A stretch of 64,000 nt of DNA. Source: Planctomycetota bacterium. GTDB taxonomy: Bacteria; Planctomycetota; UBA1135; UBA2386. Location of the stretch: NCBI GenBank assembly GCA_016713175.1, contig JADJPQ010000001.1:124001-188000 (forward strand), written 5' to 3'. Made by a program: the position numbers and the translations under genes. This document shows, piece after piece, positions 53,867 to 62,173 of the stretch. The notes under the pieces are model-generated. The model made no database searches. It was given only the letters and a program-made list of their open reading frames with translations, and was not told the DNA's origin. Position 1 is the stretch's first letter; each line of letters begins with the position of its first letter.

Positions 53867-55242
53867 GCGACAGCTGGTTCGCCGATCTGCTGGCGGCGTC
53901 GGGTTTCCTGCGCCGGTATCCGCAGTTCGCCGGTGTCGTCGCCGAGATGGAGCCGATGGCGACCACGGCGGTGCCGATGATGGCGATCGCCCGGCATTGG
54001 CGCGGCGATGGCCGGGTCGTGTTGCGCCTCTACGTCAATCGCGGCTGGCTGCTGGCCAATCCGCAGCACTTCGCCGGCGTGCTGCAGCACGAGATCCACC
54101 ACGCGCTGTGCGGGCACCTCGACGACCCGGCGTTCCACCGCGTCGACGAGCCGCGGTGGATGGAACTGGCGATGGAACTGTCGGCCAATGAGCACATCGT
54201 CGAACCGATGCCGGCGGCGTTCCGGTGGCAGGCGTTCACCCGGTTCGGCATCGGACCCGCTCAGACGACGCACGAACGCTACGAACTGCTGATTGCGGCC
54301 GCGCGCGACGGCAGCCTGCAGATCCTGGACGAAGACCAGCTCGATCGGCTGCTGCCGGGCTGGCGGCAACGCACCGGAGGCGGCGACGGACCACGTGTGG
54401 TGGTGATGCCCAAGCGTTCTCGTCTGCTGCCGTGGAGCAACCGGCCGCAGGTGATGGATGGCACGATGACGGACGAACATCGGCCTGGCCGCAAGGCCGG
54501 CGATGGCGGTCGCGGCCTCGGCGATGCGCTCGATCGCGCGCAGGACCGGGCCCGCAGCGGGACCTGGCAGCGACCGGGCTGGGTCAGCGCTCCGACCGAC
54601 CGGCGACAACTCGAGGCGTGGCGGCAGCGAATCGCGGCGCATCTGCGCGGTGAGGCCGGCGGTGCCGGGGACCTGTCGGGTCGTGGTCGCGTCAGCAAGG
54701 AACTGCCGCGCCAGGTCGCGCAGTCGGTGGGTGGTGCGCTGGCGTGGCCCGCGATCCTGCGTTCGGTGCTGCGTTCGCCGCGCTCGGTGCAGCCGACCTG
54801 GTTGCGGCCCAATCGACGGTTTCCCGAGCGGCTCGGCGAAGTCCCGGGCCGCCTGCGGCGGCCGCCGCGCCCGCGGCTGCTGGTCGGGCTGGACACGTCG
54901 GCGAGCATGAACGCGGCGGCGATGTCGACGGCGCTGGCGGAGGTGCGGCGGCTGGCGCGCCATGCGGAAGTGACGATCGCCGAGGTCGACGCGGCAGTGC
55001 ATCGGGTGCATCGCGATCTGCATGTCGAGATGGTCACCGGTGGTGGCGACACGGATTTCCATCCGTTGTTCTCGCTGCGCGAAGGCGGGGCGAAGTGGGA
55101 TGGGATCGTCTATTTCACCGATGGGGTCGGGACCTGGCCGGCAACCCCGCCGCCAGTGCCGGTGCTCTGGGTGCTGCTGGGCGACCAGGGCTTCGATTGC
55201 CCGTGGGGGACAGCGGTGCGCGTGTCTCGGTTGACCAACTGA
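53863..55242 (+). CDS. DUF2201-type metallopeptidase-like / VWA-like protein
   Basis: This 459-residue protein has an N-terminal metallopeptidase-like domain with HEIHHALCGHL (HExxH at 76-80, third His nearby) and NEHIVEP. A basic, disordered Gly/Arg linker follows (about 200-335). The C-terminal VWA-like domain has RLLVGLDTSASMN (MIDAS-type DxSxS at 344-348), TGGGDTDFHPLF and YFTDGVGTWP. DUF2201 proteins regularly pair with MoxR ATPases. The HExxH implies zinc and possibly proteolysis, but I know of no shown substrate. It is the third gene of the coupled trio. Confidence 0.85.
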   Translation: MSDSWFADLLAASGFLRRYPQFAGVVAEMEPMATTAVPMMAIARHWRGDGRVVLRLYVNRGWLLANPQHFAGVLQHEIHHALCGHLDDPAFHRVDEPRWMELAMELSANEHIVEPMPAAFRWQAFTRFGIGPAQTTHERYELLIAAARDGSLQILDEDQLDRLLPGWRQRTGGGDGPRVVVMPKRSRLLPWSNRPQVMDGTMTDEHRPGRKAGDGGRGLGDALDRAQDRARSGTWQRPGWVSAPTDRRQLEAWRQRIAAHLRGEAGGAGDLSGRGRVSKELPRQVAQSVGGALAWPAILRSVLRSPRSVQPTWLRPNRRFPERLGEVPGRLRRPPRPRLLVGLDTSASMNAAAMSTALAEVRRLARHAEVTIAEVDAAVHRVHRDLHVEMVTGGGDTDFHPLFSLREGGAKWDGIVYFTDGVGTWPATPPPVPVLWVLLGDQGFDCPWGTAVRVSRLTN

Positions 55243-55367
55243 GGGCGCCAGCCGGACTTGCAGGTATGACTCCCAACAAGACAGGCTTGGTTCATTTGGG
55301 ACCCCAGTCGGCCCCCGTCGGTCGTCGGCGTGGCGTCCGTGGCGCCTCTCTGGCGCGCCGCACTGAT

Positions 55368-55404
55368 CCTTGCAAATTGAAGCCGTTGCCTTCAAAATGC
55401 AAGG
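55368..55404 (+). promoter_or_regulatory. Imperfect 15-bp inverted repeat touching a start codon
   Basis: Arms 55368-55382 and 55390-55404 match at 13 of 15 positions (outer CCTTGCA/TGCAAGG, inner TTGAAG/CTTCAA), with a 7-nt spacer. The right arm ends directly before the ATG at 55405. It is far more AT-rich than its surroundings. It may be an operator bound by a dimer, or an RNA hairpin that hides the start of translation. Confidence 0.6.
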
Positions 55405-56565
55405 ATGCCTGTGGAGCGTGAACAGCTGCGGACACGTGTCGAGTCCGCCCTCCGCCGCCAGCCCGTCGTCGCCCTTCTGGGCATGCGTCAGGTCGGCAAG
55501 ACTTCGATGGCCCGCGAGATCGCGAGCCGCCGCCGTGGACCGACGCATTTCTTCGATCTCGAAGACGATCGCCAATTGGCCCGCTTGCGCGAGCCGCTGG
55601 CGGCGCTCGAGCCGCTGCGTGGCCTCGTGGTGTTGGACGAGGTGCAGCATTTGCCGCAACTGTTTCGCAGCCTGCGGGTGTTGGTCGATCGACCGACCCG
55701 GCCGGCCCGCTTCCTCGTGCTTGGCAGCGCGTCGGGCGACCTTCTGCATCAGACTGCCGAGAGCCTTGCCGGACGGATCACGTATGTGCCCGTGGAAGGG
55801 TTCACGTTCGGCGAAGTCGGCGTCGAGCGGCTCGAGCGACGGTGGTTGCGCGGAGGACTGCCAGGGTCCTTCCTGGCCCGCAACGACGCCGCCAGTTTCG
55901 CCTGGCGGCGCGATTACATTACCACGTTGTTGGCGAGCGACATTCCGCAGCTCGGGGTGCGCGTGCCGGCGACGACGCTGCGCCGCTTCTGGTCGATGCT
56001 CGCGCACTGGCACGGACAGATCTGGAACGGTTCCGAATTCGGCAGTTCGTTCGGCATTTCGCACACCACGGTTCGCGACTACCTCGATGTCTTCTGCGAT
56101 ACCATGCTGGCCTTCCAGTTGCAGCCGTGGCACGAGAACCTGGGCAAGCGCCAGGTGAAGTCGCCGAAGGTCTATCTTGGCGATAGTGGCATTTTGCACA
56201 GCTTTCTGCAGGTCAACACGCACGACGATCTGCTCGGCCATCCGAAAGTGGGCGCCTCGTGGGAAGGCACGATGCTGCAACAGGTCGTTGCGCAACTCGG
56301 CGCCCTGCCGGAGGAGCGCTTCTTCTGGGCGACGCAGGCCGGCGCCGAGCTCGACTTGCTGATCGTGCGCGGCAAGCGACGGCTAGGGTTCGAGTTCAAG
56401 CTCACGTCGCAACCGGCGCGGACCAAGGGCATGCATGTTGCCATCGACGATCTGGGGCTGGATCGATTGGTGGTCGTGCATGCCGGCGCCGACAGCTTCC
56501 CACTGGGTGCCGGCATCGAGGCGGTGGCGGCACGACGGCTGCTCCAGGACATCGAACCGCTATGA
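55405..56565 (+). CDS. DUF4143-type P-loop ATPase
   Basis: This 386-residue protein is of the widespread AAA_14/DUF4143 group: VVALLGMRQVGKTSMAREIA (Walker A), LRGLVVLDEVQHLPQLFRSL (Walker B), RFLVLGSASGDLL and LAGRITYVPVEGF. The DUF4143 half has SEFGSSFGISHTTVRDYLDV (winged-helix-like) and KSPKVYLGDSGILHSFL. It ends in a nuclease-like motif (GAELDLLIVRGKRRLGFEFK, an E/D-x-K arrangement). The family is highly mobile and of unclear function. The inverted repeat at its start codon suggests tight self-control. Confidence 0.9.
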   Translation: MPVEREQLRTRVESALRRQPVVALLGMRQVGKTSMAREIASRRRGPTHFFDLEDDRQLARLREPLAALEPLRGLVVLDEVQHLPQLFRSLRVLVDRPTRPARFLVLGSASGDLLHQTAESLAGRITYVPVEGFTFGEVGVERLERRWLRGGLPGSFLARNDAASFAWRRDYITTLLASDIPQLGVRVPATTLRRFWSMLAHWHGQIWNGSEFGSSFGISHTTVRDYLDVFCDTMLAFQLQPWHENLGKRQVKSPKVYLGDSGILHSFLQVNTHDDLLGHPKVGASWEGTMLQQVVAQLGALPEERFFWATQAGAELDLLIVRGKRRLGFEFKLTSQPARTKGMHVAIDDLGLDRLVVVHAGADSFPLGAGIEAVAARRLLQDIEPL

Positions 56566-56594
56566 GGCCTCGGCTGGCCACGGGCTGAATGACC

Positions 56595-56612
56595 GCCGAG
56601 TTTCAGCTCGGC
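56595..56612. terminator. Hairpin at the end of the isomerase-family gene
   Basis: GCCGAG (56595-56600) pairs with CTCGGC (56607-56612) over a 6-nt loop. The stop of the leftward gene is in the loop. It may serve both convergent genes. Confidence 0.5.
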
Positions 56613-58240
56613 TTCCAGTACTCGACCCCATCGCGATCCCAGATCCAGTAGCCGATGCCCATCCGTTCCGCGAGCTCGATCAACGCGGCGATGTGATCGC
56701 CGTACACGAACCCGAGATGATTGCTCGGCCAGCGCTTGCCGAGCACCTTGTCGCTGACCGGCACCAGCCCTTCGATGATCGGCCAGCTCGGGTTGTAGTG
56801 CGCATGCCGCGACGCCGGCACCGCCGTCGTCTGCATCAGCGTTGCCACCAGGTACAGCCGGCCGTTCTCGACCCCCAGCCGCGCCACCGACACCGTCTGC
56901 CCTTTCGCCGTCCGCATCCGCACCGACGCGCCGCCGGCGGCATAGAAGTGCTCCTGGCCCGGGTGTTCGGTGGCCGCGAACTTCGCTGCGGTCGAGTCGC
57001 CCTCGTGACCCGCGTAGTAGACCGGATGCTGGCCGCAGTTGACGATCGCCAGGAGCGTCCGGCCCTGCTTGTCGGTCTTGACGTAGCGGAAGTCGCCGAA
57101 GCCGGCGGGTTTGCCGGACAGTTCCTTCAGCAGGTACTGCGAGTACATCGTCGGCAGGTCGGTCTCACACGAGGTCGGGATGATCGGCTTCTTGTTGCCG
57201 AGCGGATCGACATCGTTGCCGAGGAACGACGTCGCCATGCAGCAGGTCGCGTACTTGCCGGAACACTCGTCCTGGCACTTGATCGTCACCGCGCCGGCGC
57301 CCTTCTCGCGGGCGATGTCGAAGGTCGCGAAGTACATCGCCACCTGCAGCGCGTACTTGTCGCGCGACACCGAGCGGCCCTTCAGCACCAGGAACTTCTC
57401 CGGCTGCGCGTCGTAGTTCCTGGCGACGGAATCGGCGACCCGCCGATCGCCGATCGCGGTGATCGCCGACAGTCCCGGTTCGCCCGCCCAGGCGAACATG
57501 GCGAACGCGCGGTCGAGGAACACCTGCTGGTCGAGACTCTCCGACGTGATGCCCCAGCGCCGCGTCAGCTCTTCCTGGTTGATGCGCGTGGTCGGCATCT
57601 GCAGCGAGAACGACCCGAACTCGATGGCATGCAGCTTGTGCAGGTTGGCGACGACCTTGTCGACGTGTGCGGCCACGGCAGCGCGGGCGCCGAACATGTC
57701 CAGCGCCGCCTGCAGTTCGTCGAGCGTCTGGGCGGAGGCGAAGTCGCCGTAGACGTGCACGAACGCTTCGCCGTTCTGGTTGAACGAACCGCCGGTCGCC
57801 ATGCCGGACACCATGCCGGGCACCGTCGTGTCCTGGATCGACACCATGCAGACGCGCGGCCTGGCGTTGCCGTCGACCGCCTTCAGCTTCTGCGCATACG
57901 CGGCGATCACCTTCTGGCTGGTCTGCGGGAAGGTCCAGGTCTGGTGCACGTTGAGCAGGCCTTGCACTCCGGCACGCAGGAATGCGGCGGCGTACTCCTC
58001 GCACAGTTCGGTCGTGTAGCAGAGCTTGTCCCAGCCCTTCTTGGTGCGGCCCGGATAGACCAATTCGTAGCGCCCGGTGGCCTCGAGACGCGCGATCAGG
58101 TCGGCCAACACGCGGATGTCCTGGTCGGCGCAGTCGCGCATGACCCACGGCCGTGGGTCGTAACCGGAGAACACGCCGATCCTGATCTTGGTGGATGCCG
58201 TCGCCGGAGCGGCGGCCTTGCGGGCAGCGGTCTTGGCCAT
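56603..58240 (-). CDS. L-fucose/L-arabinose isomerase-family protein
   Basis: The 545-residue protein belongs to the FucI/AraA-like fold: KIRIGVFSGYDPRPWVMRDC at the start, CMVSIQDTTVPGMVSGMATG, AVTIKCQDECSGKYATCCMA, TSCETDLPTMYSQYLLKELS and PASRHAHYNPSWPIIEGLVP. The Glu and Asp of CETD and the conserved His near the C-terminus are where these enzymes bind Mn2+. They interconvert an aldose and a ketose. The substrate is not clear, as no kinase or aldolase of a sugar pathway is adjacent. ATG at 58240 is preferred; a GTG at 58258 is also possible. Confidence 0.8.
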   Translation of the reverse strand: MAKTAARKAAAPATASTKIRIGVFSGYDPRPWVMRDCADQDIRVLADLIARLEATGRYELVYPGRTKKGWDKLCYTTELCEEYAAAFLRAGVQGLLNVHQTWTFPQTSQKVIAAYAQKLKAVDGNARPRVCMVSIQDTTVPGMVSGMATGGSFNQNGEAFVHVYGDFASAQTLDELQAALDMFGARAAVAAHVDKVVANLHKLHAIEFGSFSLQMPTTRINQEELTRRWGITSESLDQQVFLDRAFAMFAWAGEPGLSAITAIGDRRVADSVARNYDAQPEKFLVLKGRSVSRDKYALQVAMYFATFDIAREKGAGAVTIKCQDECSGKYATCCMATSFLGNDVDPLGNKKPIIPTSCETDLPTMYSQYLLKELSGKPAGFGDFRYVKTDKQGRTLLAIVNCGQHPVYYAGHEGDSTAAKFAATEHPGQEHFYAAGGASVRMRTAKGQTVSVARLGVENGRLYLVATLMQTTAVPASRHAHYNPSWPIIEGLVPVSDKVLGKRWPSNHLGFVYGDHIAALIELAERMGIGYWIWDRDGVEYWKPS

Positions 58241-58379
58241 GTCGTCGGCAGAGTCCACGGCAGCCCGGTTGTGGACAAGTGCGAACCGGCATCGGCGGCC
58301 CGCATGACAGGAACGACACTGCCCGGTACGTTGGCACGGCTCCTCTCTCCCACTCTCCCTCGCTTCGTCCGGAAGGAAC

Positions 58380-59702
58380 GTGATCGAACCTCTCTCGTTC
58401 GGCGCCGGTGTTGCCGTTGCGTTCGCGTTCGCGGCATGGCGATGGCGTCAGCGGACCGGATCAGCACCGCCGCCAGTTGCGGCGGTGACGGTGCAGCCCG
58501 AGCCCACGGCGGCAGTGCCGCCCCCCGACGCACCGCCGGCAGTCGCCACCGAACCGGAACTGCATGTGTTCGCCCGCACGTTCGCCGACGAACTCGCCAA
58601 CCTGGCGTCGGGAGTCGAGGGCCATGCGCACACGTTGATCGATGCCGCCTCGCGACCGGCATTGGTGCCGCGAGCGGCCGAAGGGCTGTGGGGCGCGGTC
58701 CGCCGCTTGCGCCAGCTGCACAGCAAGCTGCTCGCGTTCGTCGCCAATCGCCCGAGCGCTGCCGGTGTCACCGAGCTGCCGCGCCTGCTGGCCGGGCTGC
58801 GCGAAGAGTTGCGGCACATGGAACTCGGCCTGACGTTCGCGTGGCGCTTGCCGCCGAAACTGCCGGCGGTGCGCGCCAACCACGACGAGCTGCACGACGC
58901 GCTGTTGTTCGCGTGCGCGGCGCTGCTGCGGCTCGAGCGAGGCGCGCGGCGGCTGACCGCGACGGCGGAGAACTCGCTGGAAGATGGCGAACCAGAGGTC
59001 CGGCTCGAACTGCTGGTCGAGTGGGACGAGGACCCCTGCCGCCAGCAGCCGATCGCCGACACCGGGGCCGCGTTCGTGTTCGAACGCGATGCGGCGCGCA
59101 ATCTGCTGGCGAGCCAAGGCGGCGGGCTCGAGATCGATCATCGCCCGGGTCATGAGGCGCGGGCGCTGGTGCGCCTCCCGGCGCTGGTGCCGACGCCGAC
59201 GCCGGCTGAACCGGCCGCACCCGACCCGGTGCCGCGGCCCGAGCCGCCGGTGGTGCTGCCGCGGCCGACCCATCGCTATGGCGGCGTGCTGCTGCTCGAG
59301 GGTGATCCGGCGATCCGGGCGATGGTCGCTGCCGAACTGAAGGCCTCGGGTCGGGCGGTGTTCGCATGTGCCGACAGCGCCGCAGCGCGGTCGTTGCTGC
59401 AGGCCACACCCGAACGCTTCGAACTGTTGATCGTCGATCACGACGAGCGGCTCGATGCGCAGGACCCGCTGGCAGCGGCGGCATTGCGGCTGTGCCCGTC
59501 GATCCGACTGTGCGTGCTGGCGGCACCTGATCGCGCACGGACGGTGGTTGCCGAGGTGCATCGGATCGTCAAACCGTTCGGGCCGCACGAACTGCGCGCG
59601 GCGCTGTTGCGGCTGCTGCAGGGCGCTGGTCCGGGCGATCAGGTCGCCACCGGGTCGGCTCGAGGCCAGCAAGACGTGGCTCCCGGGGCCAAAGGTCGCT
59701 AG
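58380..59702 (+). CDS. Degenerate sensor kinase/receiver protein
   Basis: This 440-residue protein has one N-terminal membrane helix and a Pro/Ala linker. A helical part (FADELANLASGVEGHAHTL, GLWGAVRRLRQLHSKLLAF) resembles a kinase dimerisation region. Then comes a GHKL-like segment (HDELHDALLFACAALLRLER, DTGAAFVFERDAARNLLASQ, GGGLEIDHRPGHEARALVRL). The C-terminal 120 residues are receiver-like (YGGVLLLEGDPAIRAMVAAE, LLIVDHDERLDAQD, HRIVKPFGPHELRAALLRLL). The ATP-site glycines are largely missing and there is no clear phospho-His, so I think it is an inactive scaffold or a strongly diverged hybrid kinase. GTG start with GGAAGG upstream. Confidence 0.65.
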   Translation: MIEPLSFGAGVAVAFAFAAWRWRQRTGSAPPPVAAVTVQPEPTAAVPPPDAPPAVATEPELHVFARTFADELANLASGVEGHAHTLIDAASRPALVPRAAEGLWGAVRRLRQLHSKLLAFVANRPSAAGVTELPRLLAGLREELRHMELGLTFAWRLPPKLPAVRANHDELHDALLFACAALLRLERGARRLTATAENSLEDGEPEVRLELLVEWDEDPCRQQPIADTGAAFVFERDAARNLLASQGGGLEIDHRPGHEARALVRLPALVPTPTPAEPAAPDPVPRPEPPVVLPRPTHRYGGVLLLEGDPAIRAMVAAELKASGRAVFACADSAAARSLLQATPERFELLIVDHDERLDAQDPLAAAALRLCPSIRLCVLAAPDRARTVVAEVHRIVKPFGPHELRAALLRLLQGAGPGDQVATGSARGQQDVAPGAKGR

Positions 59703-59737
59703 GCTCGTCGCCCCGCTTTTCAGCCCGCGCAAGAGTC

Positions 59738-60463
59738 ATGGCCCGCAAGAACAACCGGAAGCCCGAGCAGACCCGTCCGATCACCTTCACCCGCGCCTAC
59801 ACCGATCAGACCGCTGGTTCGGTGCTGGCTGAATGCGGCCGCACGCGCGTGCTCTGCACGGTCAGCGTGCAGGACCAGGTGCCGCAATGGATGTACGGCA
59901 AGCAACAGGGCGCCTGGTTGACCGCCGAATACTCGATGCTGCCCGGCGCCAGTTCGCCGCGGAAGCCGCGCGACGGCCGGACCAGCAGGCCGATCGATGG
60001 CCGCAGCTTCGAGATCCAGCGCCTGATCGGTCGGGCGTTGCGCTGCGCGGTCGACTTGTCGGTGATGCCGGAGGTGACGCTGTGGATCGACTGTGACGTG
60101 CTGTCGGCCGACGGCGGCACGCGCACGACCTCGGTCAACGGCGCGGTGGTGGCGCTGTACGACGCGCTGCTGTGGATGGAAGAACAGAAGCAACTGCGCA
60201 ACTGGCCGCTGCGCGGTCTGGTGTCGGCGATCTCGGTCGGCCTGTGCGACGGCGTGCCGATGGTCGATCTCGACTACCACGAGGATTCGGCGGCCGAGGT
60301 CGACTTGACCGTCGTGGCTGCCAGCGAAGGCAAGCTGATCGAAGTCGCCGGCAGCGCCGAACGGCGGCCGTTCACCGGTGAGCAGCTGACGACGATGATC
60401 GGCCTGGCGCAGACCTCCTGCGCCGAGATCCGCGAGCTGCAGAAGAAGGTTCTCGGGATCTGA
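59738..60463 (+). CDS. rph: Ribonuclease PH
   Basis: The 241-residue protein matches RNase PH length and motifs: FTRAYTDQTAGSVLAECGRT, RVLCTVSVQDQVPQWMYGKQ, GAWLTAEYSMLPGASSPRKP, DGRSFEIQRLIGRALRCAVD, LSADGGTRTTSVNGAVVALY, MVDLDYHEDSAAEVDLTVVA. It trims tRNA 3' ends with phosphate and yields nucleoside diphosphates. It lies 8 bp upstream of rdgB, a pairing common across bacteria. The N-terminus is slightly variant (RPITFTRAY; the usual Arg-Pro-Asp is Arg-Pro-Ile). Confidence 0.96.
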   Translation: MARKNNRKPEQTRPITFTRAYTDQTAGSVLAECGRTRVLCTVSVQDQVPQWMYGKQQGAWLTAEYSMLPGASSPRKPRDGRTSRPIDGRSFEIQRLIGRALRCAVDLSVMPEVTLWIDCDVLSADGGTRTTSVNGAVVALYDALLWMEEQKQLRNWPLRGLVSAISVGLCDGVPMVDLDYHEDSAAEVDLTVVAASEGKLIEVAGSAERRPFTGEQLTTMIGLAQTSCAEIRELQKKVLGI

Positions 60464-60471
60464 CGGCACCG

Positions 60472-61098
60472 ATGGCCGAGCTCTGGCTGGCGTCTGGCAA
60501 CAGGAAGAAGCGCGCCGAGCTCGAACGGATCCTGGCGCCGCTCCGGGTCACGCTGCGCACGCCGGACGAGCTGCCGGCACCGTTCGCGCCGGTCGAGGAT
60601 GCGCCGGATTTCGCCGGCAACGCCGCGATCAAGGCGCGGGCGCTGGCGCGCATGGTGCGTGGCGTGGCGCTGGCCGACGACTCCGGGTTGTGCGTCGACG
60701 TTCTCGACGGCCGGCCGGGCGTGCATTCGGCGCGCTACGGTGGACCAGGTCTCAGTGATGCCGGGCGGCTGCAGCGGTTGCTCGACGAACTGGTCGACGT
60801 GCCGGACCACAGCCGCGGTGCCTGCTTCCTGTGTTCGCTGTGCTTGTGCGGCCCCGATGGCACGATCCGCGCGGCGGTCACCGGTCGTTGCGACGGTGTC
60901 CTGCTGCGCTCACCGCGCGGCAACGGCGGGTTCGGCTATGACCCGGCGTTCGTGCCGCGGGCGTGCCTCGATGAACCCGGGCCGCCGACGTTCGCCGATC
61001 TGGATCCGGCCCGCAAGGACGCGCTGAGCCACCGCGGTCAGGCGCTGCGGACGCTGCTGGCCCGGCTGCAGGCCGAGCCGGCGTTGCTACAGCCGTGA
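60472..61098 (+). CDS. rdgB: XTP/dITP diphosphatase (RdgB/HAM1)
   Basis: The 208-residue protein has the HAM1 motifs: LWLASGNRKKRAEL (SGNxxK), FAGNAAIKARALARM, VALADDSGLCVDVL, GVHSARYGG, GNGGFGYDPAFVP and FADLDPARKDALSHRGQAL. It hydrolyses deaminated purine nucleotides (dITP, XTP) before they enter DNA. It follows rph by 8 bp and is probably co-transcribed with it. Confidence 0.96.
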   Translation: MAELWLASGNRKKRAELERILAPLRVTLRTPDELPAPFAPVEDAPDFAGNAAIKARALARMVRGVALADDSGLCVDVLDGRPGVHSARYGGPGLSDAGRLQRLLDELVDVPDHSRGACFLCSLCLCGPDGTIRAAVTGRCDGVLLRSPRGNGGFGYDPAFVPRACLDEPGPPTFADLDPARKDALSHRGQALRTLLARLQAEPALLQP

Positions 61099-61107
61099 TC
61101 GGACGCC

Positions 61108-62085
61108 TCAGTTGCGGATGAAGGCGTCAGCCGCGTTGGTGAACCAGGCGCCGGTCAGGCCGGGAGCCACGGTCAGCGATTGCCAGGTGAAGTACTGACC
61201 GACCAACTGCGGGTTGTTCGGGATGTTGATCGTCGTCACCGCCTCGCCACCAGCCGGCATCACCCCGAGGTTCATCGTCGGACCGTTCACGCGCCATTCG
61301 CCGACTACCGGCGCCAGCGCCTGTGGCGGGTTCAGGAACGACTGGGCGAGCAGGTTGATGAACAATTCGTTCGGCGAGCCGGCGACGGTGTGCGTGATCG
61401 AACCGCCGATCGCGAACTGGGTGTTGTTCGGGCCGAAGCGATTGCTCAGCAGGCGCACCGTCGGCGCGCCGGCCCAGTGCAGCCGCACCGCCAAGGCCGC
61501 CGCCGTGAAGCGCGCGGTCGGGTTCTGTGCGGCGCCGGAGCCCGGGCCGCCGAATTCGTAGGCCATCGGCGGCAGATCGCCGCGCTGCGGATCGCTGGAC
61601 GTGCTGCAGGTCAGGAACGCGAAGGTGGCCGGATCGACGACCTTCTTGATCTCGATCACCAGCGCACTGGAGCCGTCATGCACATACGGCGTCGTGAACG
61701 TGATCGGCACCCATTGGCCGTTCCAGCCGATCGTCTGGTTGGTGGTCGACAACAGCGTCTGTGGCAAAGGCAGGTTGTTGGCGAACGTCAGGCTCAGCGA
61801 CGTCGCCGTCGTCGGCGACACCGTGATGTCGAGCGACAGGTAGCCCAGGTTGGCGACGTTCTGGCCATGCACATCCATGCCGAGCAGGACGGCGCCGGGG
61901 CCGGGCAGTTCGACGCCGCGGATCAGCACGTGGGTGCGGCCCTCGGCGAAGTTGCCGGCGGCCAGCACGCCGAACGGCACCAGGTTGCCGCTGCTGTTGT
62001 CCGTGGTTTCCTGTGGGTGCGCGGTCAGGTTCTGGCCGAGGGCGCACGCGGCGGTCAGCACGATGGCGATGGGAAGAGATTGCAT
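61108..62085 (-). CDS. Secreted protein with a divergent copy of the shared C-terminal domain
   Basis: The protein has 325 residues with signal MQSLPIAIVLTAACALG and mature QNLT. Beta-rich N-terminal half (FAEGRTHVLIRGVELPGPGA, YLSLDITVSPTTATSLSLTF) with strands like those in the exported proteins at 28334 and 29345. The end (TMNLGVMPAGGEAVTTINIP, LVGQYFTWQSLTVAPGLTGA, TNAADAFIRN) matches the last third of the shared module, while the middle of the module is weaker. The start at 62085 gives the signal peptide. Role unknown. Confidence 0.7.
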   Translation of the reverse strand: MQSLPIAIVLTAACALGQNLTAHPQETTDNSSGNLVPFGVLAAGNFAEGRTHVLIRGVELPGPGAVLLGMDVHGQNVANLGYLSLDITVSPTTATSLSLTFANNLPLPQTLLSTTNQTIGWNGQWVPITFTTPYVHDGSSALVIEIKKVVDPATFAFLTCSTSSDPQRGDLPPMAYEFGGPGSGAAQNPTARFTAAALAVRLHWAGAPTVRLLSNRFGPNNTQFAIGGSITHTVAGSPNELFINLLAQSFLNPPQALAPVVGEWRVNGPTMNLGVMPAGGEAVTTINIPNNPQLVGQYFTWQSLTVAPGLTGAWFTNAADAFIRN

Positions 62086-62173
62086 GGTTGGTTTCCGTGG
62101 TGGAAGAGATCCCTGACCATAGCTGCCGGTGGCCATTGCGATTGTCCCGAGGCTGTGGCGATGATCGCGGTGC

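Noticed and set aside
55261..55404. Possible short peptide gene between the VWA and DUF4143 genes
   Set aside because: It runs through the inverted repeat and into the ATPase gene in another frame and has no ribosome site or recognisable similarity.
53867..56295. Long leftward frame of several hundred codons
   Set aside because: It is antisense to the DUF2201/VWA and DUF4143 genes, with Arg/His/Gln-rich composition.
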